The notes under the pieces are model-generated. The model made no database searches. It saw only the letters and a program-made list of their open reading frames with translations, and was not told the origin of the DNA. A stretch of 64,000 bases of DNA from AP-16 sp046727735 (GTDB lineage Bacteria; Pseudomonadota; Alphaproteobacteria; Rhizobiales; Xanthobacteraceae). A program made the translations under genes and the position numbers. How positions within the stretch are numbered: the first letter of the stretch is position 1; every line of letters begins with the position of its first letter. The stretch spans positions 1 through 64,000 of the forward strand of contig JBKPDF010000040.1 in assembly GCA_046727735.1 (NCBI GenBank). Direction: 5' to 3'. Below, in pieces: positions 8,598 to 15,889 of the stretch.

Positions 8598-9260
8598 ATG
8601 ACACTGCAGATCAACGACACGGCGCCTGATTTCGAGGCGCAGACGACCGACGGTCCCATCCGTTTCCATGATTGGATCGGCAATTCGTGGGCGGTCCTGT
8701 TCTCGCATCCCAAGGATTTCACCCCGGTCTGCACGACCGAGCTCGGCTACATGGCCAAGCTGAAACCCGAATTCGACCGGCGCAATACGAAGATCATCGG
8801 TCTGTCGGTGGACCCGGTCGACAGCCATTCCAAATGGGCAAACGACATCAAGGAGACTCAAGGCTACGCGCCGAATTACCCGATGATCGGCGATCCGGAC
8901 CTGAAGATCTCCAAACTCTACGGCATGCTGCCGGCGAGCGCCGGGACGAGCGCGCAGGGACGTACGCCGGCCGACAATCAGACAGTTCGCAACGTGTTCA
9001 TCATCGGGCCGGACAAGAAGATCAAGCTCGTCATCGCTTACCCGATGACTACGGGCCGCAATTTCGACGAGGTGCTCCGCGTGCTCGATTCCCTGCAGCT
9101 CACCGCCAAGCACAAGGTCGCGACCCCGGTGAACTGGAAACAAGGAGAGGACGTGATCATCGCCGGGTCCGTGTCCGACGAGGAGGCGAAAAAGACGTAC
9201 CCGCAAGGTTGGAAGGCGCCGCGACCGTACATCCGGATCGTGCCGCAGCCGAGGACCTAA
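8598..9260 (+). CDS. 1-Cys peroxiredoxin (Prx6 type)
   Basis: 220 residues. The peroxidatic cysteine is Cys45 in the motif P-K-D-F-T-P-V-C-T-T-E, and no second cysteine is present, which together with the long C-terminal domain (P-x-N-W-x-x-G-E-D-V-I-I near residue 180) places it in the Prx6 class. It reduces hydrogen peroxide and organic peroxides in the cytosol with an external thiol donor. ATG 8598 follows GGGAGGTGTG. The 5' region is A+T rich and contains an imperfect inverted repeat (TTCAAAAT ... ATTTGAA, about 8523-8550) that may be a regulatory site. A strong terminator follows at 9301. Confidence 0.93.
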   Translation: MTLQINDTAPDFEAQTTDGPIRFHDWIGNSWAVLFSHPKDFTPVCTTELGYMAKLKPEFDRRNTKIIGLSVDPVDSHSKWANDIKETQGYAPNYPMIGDPDLKISKLYGMLPASAGTSAQGRTPADNQTVRNVFIIGPDKKIKLVIAYPMTTGRNFDEVLRVLDSLQLTAKHKVATPVNWKQGEDVIIAGSVSDEEAKKTYPQGWKAPRPYIRIVPQPRT

Positions 9261-9772
9261 GCCGACGGGCACGCCAGCAGCGCGCGGCCGAATCTCGACG
9301 AAAGCCGCAAGCCGGCGCGGGCCGGTTTGCGGCTTTTCATTTCGGGTTGCCTTCCCGGCAGTTCCCGAGGCTGGCCGCTCACGTTTGCGTCAACGCCGCT
9401 GATCCTCGCCGCCGCCGCCGGGTTTGCGTTCCTGCCTCGCCGGCCGATCGAGCCGCTGCGGCTACGGTTGTGACAAGCGGGCACCGAGCCGCCGGCCCAC
9501 GTGCAAGCCTCACCGCAGCCGAGTAGCGATCCCGATCTCGGTCTTTTCGGTCGGTTCCGCGTGGAATAGCGCGACCACGACAGCTCGGACGCCCGCAGGT
9601 CATCTTTCAGGTCATCTTTTCGAGCATCGCCCCGGTCGGCTTCGACCGCTGCGCGACCGCCATCGAGCCCCGCAATGCCGGATTCACGTCAGCCGGGAAC
9701 AAGGGGGAAGTCCGGATTGTTCATTGGATAAGGGGCGCATCCCTGCTGGTCGCAGCCAGAGGAGAACCTTCG
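9261..9772. other. long intergenic region
   Basis: 512 bases. It contains the peroxiredoxin terminator at 9301-9337, a short tandem duplication of CAGGTCATCTTT at about 9597-9620, and the ribosome-binding site AGAGGAGAA of the next gene at about 9760. No protein-coding stretch with recognisable features was found. Confidence 0.5.
9301..9337 (+). terminator. rho-independent terminator of the peroxiredoxin gene
   Basis: A long G+C-rich hairpin pairs AAAGCCGCAA-(G)-CCGGC with GCCGG-TTTGCGGCTTT around a GCGG-type loop and ends in a T run. The A residues on the left arm mean it could also work on the other strand. Confidence 0.8.
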
Positions 9773-10192
9773 ATGTGTGACTATAGTCTGCAACACGTCG
9801 CATCCCGGCCCGCGAAGGTCGGCGACGAGCTCGTATCCACCAAGTTCCACAATTCGATCACGCGCGGCTTTGCGGCCGGCGACGATCCGAACGTGGCGGT
9901 GTGCCTGCTTCCCGGTACCGAGCTCGCGTTCGAGAGCGACGTGGAATACGATCCTGCGCTCGGCTCCTTCCTCCCCAACCGGAAAGTCGGAGAGAAAGTC
10001 GCGCGCTTTCGCAAGGTGAACAACGATCAGCCTCACGTTCACCATGATGCGCTGGAATTCCCCGGCGGTCAGATCGTGCTGCTGACGCGCTTGTGCGAAG
10101 GTCAGCGCGCGAAAGTGCTGCAATTGCCTGCCTCCGGCCGCGCCGAAATCGAGGCCCAGGCAAAGAGGCCGCTAGCCGTGGTCGAAACCTGA
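9773..10192 (+). CDS. conserved hypothetical protein
   Basis: 139 residues, starting M-C-D-Y-S-L and continuing with V-A-S-R-P-A-K-V-G-D. This opening is one I associate with a conserved hypothetical family of rhizobia, but I cannot name a domain. The protein has no signal peptide or membrane segment and is rich in charged residues, with an H-V-H-H-D pattern near residue 90 that could bind metal. ATG 9773 is preceded by AGAGGAGAA. A hairpin at 10224-10252 follows the stop codon. Confidence 0.7.
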   Translation: MCDYSLQHVASRPAKVGDELVSTKFHNSITRGFAAGDDPNVAVCLLPGTELAFESDVEYDPALGSFLPNRKVGEKVARFRKVNNDQPHVHHDALEFPGGQIVLLTRLCEGQRAKVLQLPASGRAEIEAQAKRPLAVVET

Positions 10193-10223
10193 TCGGCGGG
10201 GTGCCGGCGAGTTTTGGATCCAG

Positions 10224-10252
10224 AAGAGCCCTCGCTAACGCGAGCGGCTCTT
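10224..10252 (+). terminator. terminator-like hairpin after the hypothetical gene
   Basis: AAGAGCC and TCGC pair with GCGA and GGCTCTT around a TAAC loop, 31 bases after the stop codon. The T run is short (CTCTT), so termination may be only partial. Confidence 0.55.
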
Positions 10253-10447
10253 CCGAGCTGCATTCGTGTCGGGCCGGCGGAGTTCCGCCCGGCGAAAGCT
10301 ATTGTATGACTGGTTCCTCCTCGCTGTTTCGGCAAAAGGGACTAGAACCTCCAGCGCATCAACCTGTCATTTCGTAAACTTGACCAAAGCCGGCGGTCCA
10401 CGCTCGGCCGCGCGCCTGTGCGCTCGAGACCGGACGACGCTCACCGC

Positions 10448-10482
10448 AAAACAAAACCGGCCTTGGCCGCAGCCAAGGCCGG
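10448..10482 (-). terminator. perfect 11-base hairpin with a T run on the minus strand
   Basis: CCGGCCTTGGC pairs perfectly with GCCAAGGCCGG around a CGCA loop. Read on the minus strand the hairpin is followed by TTTTGTTTT (10448-10456), the layout of an intrinsic terminator. No annotated gene on the minus strand ends here, so it may terminate an unannotated small transcript starting between about 10500 and 10680. Confidence 0.5.
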
Positions 10483-10683
10483 GCAGTCGAATGGTCCAGT
10501 TATGAGCCCTGTCTAGCGTGCACGCGGGTCGGGAGCCCTGTGCCGGAATGTCGCAGACGGATGTCCATTGCCGCATCCCTTGCGACCGATCGCAACAGCC
10601 GAACCGTTAACCGCGTTTCTTAGCCCGAGCTTAAGGGCGCTGCGGTTTCGTGACGGGAGAGGTTCGGGGCGCGGAGGGTTGTC

Positions 10684-11607
10684 ATGCGCGGATCGTTGCC
10701 GGCTGCGGCATTTGCAGTGCCGCTGTCGCTGCCATTTTGTGTGCAGGCCGCCGATCTTTACGGCCGTCCCGCTTATCCGCCGTCGCCCTATTACGCTCCC
10801 GCGCTCCCGGCGCGCTCGCCCTGGAACGGATTTTACGTAGGTGGTTTTCTCGGCGCGAGCATCGGCCAACAGAAGCTCGACGAGCACGGTGCCAACCAGT
10901 TCTTCGCCACGACCGGCACCGGCACGGCGACCTTGTCGTCTCCGACGAGCGACCCCGAGACCCTATTCGGCTTCGACGACCACAAGACCGGTTTCACCGG
11001 CGGCGGATTTGCCGGCTACAGCTATCAGTTCGGCAGGATGGTGATCGGTGCCGAGGCGGATCTCGCCGTCAAAAAACTCGAGAGCTCGGCGGGCGAGACC
11101 GTGACCGCGAGCGCGACTTACACCGGCGGATCGACCGGCGATCCCCTCAACGCCGGCCGTACTGAGTTCTTCACGGGGTCGGTGCGGCAGAATTGGGACG
11201 CCTCCGCCCGACTGCGGCTCGGCGGCCTGATCACCCCGTCGATCCTGCTTTACGCCACCGGCGGCGCCGCCTTGGGCTCGGTCGACAGCGCGTTCAGCTA
11301 TTCGGCCACCACCGTGTACAACCAAGTGGGCGGCGGCTCGATCACTCATACGACGTTCGGCACCGGCAACTGGAGCGACACCCGGATCGGCTGGACAGCG
11401 GGCGGCGGCATCGAGACGGCGCTCGGCCCCAACTGGAAAGCGCGCGCCGAGTACCGCTTCACCGACCTCGGGAGTTTCAGCAAGGATGCCCCGCTCACGC
11501 GCACCACTTCGAGCAATGCCCTGCCGAACGCGGGCTCGGCCGCAGCGGCCGCCGACGTGAGTGCGAGCTTCCACACCTTGCGCTTGGGCGTGGCTTACAG
11601 TTTTTGA
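10684..11607 (+). CDS. outer-membrane beta-barrel protein (Omp25/Omp31-like)
   Basis: 307 residues. It has a signal peptide (cleavage near V-Q-A-A, residue 23), then a Pro/Tyr-rich stretch and the barrel opening N-G-F-Y-V-G-G-F-L-G. Glycine-rich amphipathic strands alternate with polar loops, and the chain ends L-R-L-G-V-A-Y-S-F with the terminal phenylalanine needed for outer-membrane insertion. This is the layout of the abundant rhizobial/Brucella small porin-like proteins that stabilise the cell surface. It stands alone. GTTGTC precedes the ATG rather than a good Shine-Dalgarno sequence, although GGAGG lies about ten bases upstream. Confidence 0.88.
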   Translation: MRGSLPAAAFAVPLSLPFCVQAADLYGRPAYPPSPYYAPALPARSPWNGFYVGGFLGASIGQQKLDEHGANQFFATTGTGTATLSSPTSDPETLFGFDDHKTGFTGGGFAGYSYQFGRMVIGAEADLAVKKLESSAGETVTASATYTGGSTGDPLNAGRTEFFTGSVRQNWDASARLRLGGLITPSILLYATGGAALGSVDSAFSYSATTVYNQVGGGSITHTTFGTGNWSDTRIGWTAGGGIETALGPNWKARAEYRFTDLGSFSKDAPLTRTTSSNALPNAGSAAAAADVSASFHTLRLGVAYSF

Positions 11608-11719
11608 GCAGCCCTCGATGCCGCGGGGGCAGCGGCGGATCTCGATCGTAGCGAGGGCTCCAGGCGCGCCGCAGAACGCTGAATGTGCGCGCTCTCGTCG
11701 CATTTCCTCGAGGACCAGG

Positions 11720-12763
11720 ATGCGCATCGCCCACTCGCTCCGCCGCCACCGCGTTTCGACGGCAGGCCGGTTCCTCGTCGCGGCCGCATGCCTGCTGGAG
11801 GCGAGCCCGCCCGCTCTCGGCTGGGGCAGCACCGGCCATCGGATGATCAGCAAGCTGGCGATCGAAAGGCTGCCCGACGACGTGCCCGATTTTCTGCGCG
11901 CCGCGGGCGTGTCGGACGACATGGGCGAGCTGGGCCGCGAGCCCGACCGCTTGCGCGGCGCCGGAAAAAGCCAGGATGCGGATCACGATCGCGGGCATTT
12001 TCTCGACCTCGATGACGAGGGCACAGCGTTCGGCGTCCCAGTCGACCCGCTGCCGGAGAGCCGGCAGGCATTCGATGCCGCCCTGCAGACCAAGGGTCAG
12101 GATCAGTACAAGGCCGGTTTTCTTCCGTACGAAATCGTCGACGGATGGCAGCGTCTGCAGAAGGATTTCGCCTATTGGCGCGTCGCGCGCGCCGGCGAGC
12201 AGCGCGCCGCCTCCGCCGAAGACCGCGCGTGGCTCGCCCAGGATCGGCATCGGCGCGAGATGCTGATCCTGCGCGATGTCGGCATTTGGAGCCATTTCGT
12301 CGGGGACGGCAGTCAGCCGCTCCATCTCTCGATTCATTTCAACGGCTGGGGACCGTTCCCCAACCCGAACCATTATTCCACGTCGACCAAGCTTCACGCC
12401 TATTTCGAAGGCGAGTTCGTCCGCAATCACGTCGATGTCGGCAACGTGGCCGCGAAGGTGCGGCCCTATGCGGATTGCGGCTGCACGATCGAGCAGCGCA
12501 CCGTCAACTATCTGCTTGCGACCCGGTCTCAGGTGATCCCGCTCTACGAGCTCGACAAGGCGTCCGGGTTCGACGGCAGCAATCAGGCCGGCAAGGATTT
12601 CGTCGCCGAGCGCCTTGCCGCCGCCGTGTCCGAGCTCCGCGACCTCATCGTCGATGCTTGGCGCACGAGCGCCGAGGCGACCGTCGGCTACCCGCCTGTG
12701 CGGGCACGCGACGTCGAGCAGGGCGGCCCGATCCCGATCGATCAACTCAAGGGTCTCGATTGA
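11720..12763 (+). CDS. secreted S1/P1-type nuclease
   Basis: 347 residues. A signal peptide is expected to end just before W35, and the mature protein would begin W-G-S-T-G-H-R, as in S1/P1 nucleases and phospholipase C, where the N-terminal Trp and the following His ligate zinc. Other zinc ligands appear in D-H-D-R-G-H-F-L-D-L-D and in the H-F-V-G-D-G-S-Q-P-L-H motif (H-x3-D and a further H). Such enzymes cleave single-stranded DNA and RNA outside the cytoplasm and often release phosphate. ATG 11720 follows GAGGACC. It is convergent with the catalase-like gene. Confidence 0.85.
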   Translation: MRIAHSLRRHRVSTAGRFLVAAACLLEASPPALGWGSTGHRMISKLAIERLPDDVPDFLRAAGVSDDMGELGREPDRLRGAGKSQDADHDRGHFLDLDDEGTAFGVPVDPLPESRQAFDAALQTKGQDQYKAGFLPYEIVDGWQRLQKDFAYWRVARAGEQRAASAEDRAWLAQDRHRREMLILRDVGIWSHFVGDGSQPLHLSIHFNGWGPFPNPNHYSTSTKLHAYFEGEFVRNHVDVGNVAAKVRPYADCGCTIEQRTVNYLLATRSQVIPLYELDKASGFDGSNQAGKDFVAERLAAAVSELRDLIVDAWRTSAEATVGYPPVRARDVEQGGPIPIDQLKGLD

Positions 12764-12814
12764 GCGGCGGCAACCGATACGGAACGTCAAGCCTCGTGGC
12801 AAAGCCGTGCGCGA

Positions 12815-13888
12815 TCAGCGGACCTTCCGCTCGCCAACGCGCGTCGCCGTCGCCGGGTCGTCCGGATCGTCGCGCCAGGTCGGGTGATTGAAATGGATCA
12901 CGAAGTCGGCGTTGTATGAGGCGACCGCTTCGGTGAAGCGGATGCGGCCGATGCGGCGCCAGTTCCGGAACGTGCGCCGCTCGTACACCTGCGGTCCCCG
13001 GGTCGTCCCCTCGTCCGTCACTTCGATGTCGAACTCGAGCGCGCGTTTGGGCCGTGGATCGCCCTTGTCGTAGATGTGCGCCATGATTTCGTCGCGGAAA
13101 TCGAGCGCCTCGCCCGCAATGCGCGGCTGCCCCGACGCGACCAGCAAGCGCATGAATCGCGGCGTGCGTGTTCTCTCGCCCGCCGGCTTGCCGAGCTCGG
13201 CGATCTCGTAGAGCTGGCGAATGCTCGGCTTCCTGTCGACGATGCCGAAGACGATGCCGGAGAGCAGCAGAATCGGCGTTCCAAGACCGCGCCGCCAGAT
13301 CGTGGTGTTCGGCGCATTGCGCAATTCGGCGTCGTTGATGTAGTCCGTGTGCTCGCCGCCGATGTCCTGCTGGGTGATGAAATTCGCCGTGCGCAGCGGC
13401 TGCGCATGCGTCGGATCAGTCGTGGGAAAGAGCTTTGCGACCATGGAGAGCGAGCGCATGCGGCCGCGCCGGGTCTCCGAGCAGCAGGTCGAGTAGCGTG
13501 CGATGATCAACGCCTCGCTGTCTTTGCGGAAATAACCCGAGTAATCCGACGCTTGCGTGATTCGCCACGTCCCGGCGAGGCAGATCCCGTTCGGATGCAG
13601 CAGGCGGCGGAAGCCTTTCCGATCCGGGCCCCAGTGCAGATCCGCCTGGGAGTCGATGACCCGTTCCGCCGCCTGGCGAAACACATAGGGCCGGCCGAAG
13701 GGCAGTATGCCCCGGACCACGTCCGACAGAGTGACCTCGTAACACGGCAAGGGCGGTTCGCCGTCCGTGCCCCAGACCTGCTGATAAGGATTGGCGTAGA
13801 GCGCGCTGCGCACGTCGGAGAACCGCGAGCCCGCATAGGCGCGGTCTTCTTCGGTCATTTGTTCCGTGCCGAGATCGTTGCCGCTCAT
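12815..13888 (-). CDS. catalase-superfamily-like protein
   Basis: 357 residues from ATG 13888; a start at 13948 would add 20 residues with no better site. The pattern H-P-N-G-I-C-L-A-G-T-W, then A-R-Y-S-T ... R-G-R-M-R-S-L-S-M-V-A-K-L-F and F-I-T-Q-Q-D-I-G-G, resembles the heme-pocket region of catalases (distal His, the R-F-S-T strand, R-G-F-A-x-K-F and the N-x-P-V-F region). The ending F-x-H-F-N-H-P-T-W-R also recalls minicatalase relatives. It lacks the classical long catalase N terminus and the exact R-x3-Y proximal motif is not obvious, so peroxidase or catalase activity is uncertain. No signal peptide is visible. Confidence 0.45.
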   Translation of the reverse strand: MSGNDLGTEQMTEEDRAYAGSRFSDVRSALYANPYQQVWGTDGEPPLPCYEVTLSDVVRGILPFGRPYVFRQAAERVIDSQADLHWGPDRKGFRRLLHPNGICLAGTWRITQASDYSGYFRKDSEALIIARYSTCCSETRRGRMRSLSMVAKLFPTTDPTHAQPLRTANFITQQDIGGEHTDYINDAELRNAPNTTIWRRGLGTPILLLSGIVFGIVDRKPSIRQLYEIAELGKPAGERTRTPRFMRLLVASGQPRIAGEALDFRDEIMAHIYDKGDPRPKRALEFDIEVTDEGTTRGPQVYERRTFRNWRRIGRIRFTEAVASYNADFVIHFNHPTWRDDPDDPATATRVGERKVR

Positions 13889-14027
13889 CGGTCTGCCGGA
13901 CCTTGCGATCGCGACCCGCAGGCTAGCAGGTCGGAGCCCGGGTTGCATTCAAATCGATGTCAAACGATTGCGCGAACCGGTCCGTAGAGGCGCCGCCATG
14001 GGGCGCGACACTGGAGTGCGCCGGGCC

Positions 14028-15566
14028 TCACGCGGCGCGGCGTACCTCGTCGATCAGCGCCCGGTAGGACAAAGCCTCGGCGAGGTGCATGCGGCCGACA
14101 TGCTCGGCGCCGTCGAGGTCGGCGAGCGTGCGCGCGACGCGCAGCACGCGGTGATAGCCGCGCGCGGAGAGCCGCATCGCGTCGGCGGCCTCGCGCAAGA
14201 GCTTCAGCCCTGCGCCGTCGGGCTTGGCGATCTCCTCGAGCACGGGGCCCTGCGCCTGGGCGTTGGTACGCACGCCCGCGAGCCCGCGCGCCGCGTAGCG
14301 CGCAGTCTGGATCTCGCGCGCGGCGGCGACGCGCGTCGCGACCTCGCGGCTGCCCTCGGCCGGCGGCGGCAGGATCAGGTCGGCGGCACTCACCGCAGGC
14401 ACCTCGATGTGCAGGTCGATGCGGTCCATCAGCGGCCCGGAAATGCGCGCCTGGTAGTCCGCCGCGCAGCGCGGGTTCGGTCCGCGGTTGCAGGCGAATC
14501 CCGGCTCGTTGGCGCGCCCGCAGCGGCACGGGTTCATGGCCGCAACCAGCATCAGCCGCGACGGATAGGTCACACGGTGGTTGGCGCGCGAAATCAACAC
14601 CTCGCCGGTCTCGATCGGCTGACGCAGCGCATCGAGCACGTGCGCCTGGAATTCCGGGAACTCGTCGAGAAACAGCACGCCGTGATGGGCGAGCGAAACC
14701 TCGCCGGGCTTGGCGCGCAGCCCGCCGCCGACGAGCGCCGCCATGCTGGCGGAATGGTGCGGAGCGCGGAACGGCCGCCGACTCGACAACGCGCCTTCGG
14801 CGATCTCGCCCGCGACCGAGGCGATCATCGAAACTTCGAGCAGTTCTTGCGGCGAGAGCGGCGGCAGGATCGAGGGCAGCCGGGCGGCGAGCATGGATTT
14901 TCCGGCGCCGGGCGGGCCGACCATCAAGAGATTATGGCCACCGGCCGCGGCGATTTCGAGCGCCCGCTTGGCGCTCTCCTGGCCCTTGATGTCTTTGAGA
15001 TCGAGCGGCGGCTCGGCGAATTCCCGCACCTTCGGGGCCGGCCGGGACAGCACTTGCGTGCCCTTGAAATGATTGGCGAGCTGGATGAGCGACTGCGCGG
15101 CGATGATCTCCATTTCGGGGCTCGCCCAGGCGGCTTCGGGGCCGCACGCGAACGGGCAGATGAGGCCTTCGCCGCGGGCATTGGCGCCGATCGCCGCCGG
15201 CAGAACCCCGGTGACCGGGGCGATCGAGCCGTCGAGCCCGAGCTCGCCGAGCACGGTGAAGCCGTCGAGCGCGTCGTGCGGAATCGCGCCGATCGCCGCC
15301 ATCAGGCCGAGCGCGATCGGAAGGTCGTAGTGGCTGCCTTCCTTGGGCAGATCCGCGGGCGCGAGATTGACGATGATGCGCCGCGCCGGGAGCGCGAGCC
15401 CCGAGGCTACGAGGGCGCCCCGCACCCGCTCGCGCGCCTCCGACACGGCCTTGTCGGGCAGACCGACGATGATGAACGCCGGCAGCCCGGGGGCGACGCC
15501 GACCTGGACGTCGACGGCGCGCGCCTCGATGCCCTCGAATGCGACCGTGGAAACGCGCTGCACCAT
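14028..15566 (-). CDS. comM: ComM/YifB family magnesium-chelatase-like AAA+ ATPase
   Basis: 512 residues from M-V-Q-R-V at 15566; the open frame extends upstream but without homology. Domains in order: an N-terminal ribosomal-S5-like fold (G-L-P-A-F-I-I-V-G-L-P-D-K-A-V), the AAA+ core with Walker A G-P-P-G-A-G-K-S at 217-224 and Walker B V-L-F-L-D-E-F, a cysteine cluster (N-P-C-R-C-G ... C-N-R-G ... C), and a C-terminal helical domain (L-S-A-R-G-Y-H-R-V-L-R). In naturally transformable bacteria ComM is a helicase that extends branches during recombination of incoming DNA; the gene is also widespread in non-competent species. It is divergent from cysJ. Confidence 0.9.
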   Translation of the reverse strand: MVQRVSTVAFEGIEARAVDVQVGVAPGLPAFIIVGLPDKAVSEARERVRGALVASGLALPARRIIVNLAPADLPKEGSHYDLPIALGLMAAIGAIPHDALDGFTVLGELGLDGSIAPVTGVLPAAIGANARGEGLICPFACGPEAAWASPEMEIIAAQSLIQLANHFKGTQVLSRPAPKVREFAEPPLDLKDIKGQESAKRALEIAAAGGHNLLMVGPPGAGKSMLAARLPSILPPLSPQELLEVSMIASVAGEIAEGALSSRRPFRAPHHSASMAALVGGGLRAKPGEVSLAHHGVLFLDEFPEFQAHVLDALRQPIETGEVLISRANHRVTYPSRLMLVAAMNPCRCGRANEPGFACNRGPNPRCAADYQARISGPLMDRIDLHIEVPAVSAADLILPPPAEGSREVATRVAAAREIQTARYAARGLAGVRTNAQAQGPVLEEIAKPDGAGLKLLREAADAMRLSARGYHRVLRVARTLADLDGAEHVGRMHLAEALSYRALIDEVRRAA

Positions 15567-15889
15567 GCGGGCCCCCGGCATCAGAGTAGCCGACCGCTGT
15601 GTGTGCGGCAAGAACAATCCGAGAACAAGCGGCCGGGCCTCGCACAGACCGCCGTCCACCTCCGCGGTCCTCTGACGAAATTCGCGCGCTACGACCCGAG
15701 GCGGCACTAGGACGCAAATTTTGCGTTCGGAAGCAGAAATTAGGAAGATCGTCTTCCGGAGAACGGCACCAGGAAAATACATTCTTTTGATCCAAGTAAG
15801 GTTGCGAGTTTGGAGAATTATGTTCTAATCCGCGTTGATAGAGGTGCCCGGCGCGATCGAGCCGAGCTCCCGATGGCAGCGAGGCGCGG
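15567..15889. promoter_or_regulatory. divergent promoter region comM / cysJ
   Basis: 323 bases. The right half (about 15755-15840) is markedly A+T rich compared with its surroundings and contains TTGATC at about 15787 and TTGCGA further right, with ATTATG and TTCTAAT in -10-like positions toward cysJ. A binding site for a sulfur regulator would be expected here, but no clear inverted repeat is visible. Confidence 0.4.

Larger units (their letters stand above)
10193..10683. other. intergenic region with two hairpins
   Basis: 491 bases between the hypothetical gene and the porin gene. It holds a terminator-like hairpin at 10224-10252 and a perfect 11-base-stem hairpin at 10457-10482, described separately. 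No ORF here has a ribosome-binding site plus recognisable content. The porin promoter must lie in the last 200 bases. Confidence 0.5.

Noticed and set aside
13866..15710. Plus-strand open frame of about 610 codons opposite comM
   Set aside because: Low-complexity Arg/Gly/His-rich translation without homology; comM on the other strand has all its motifs.
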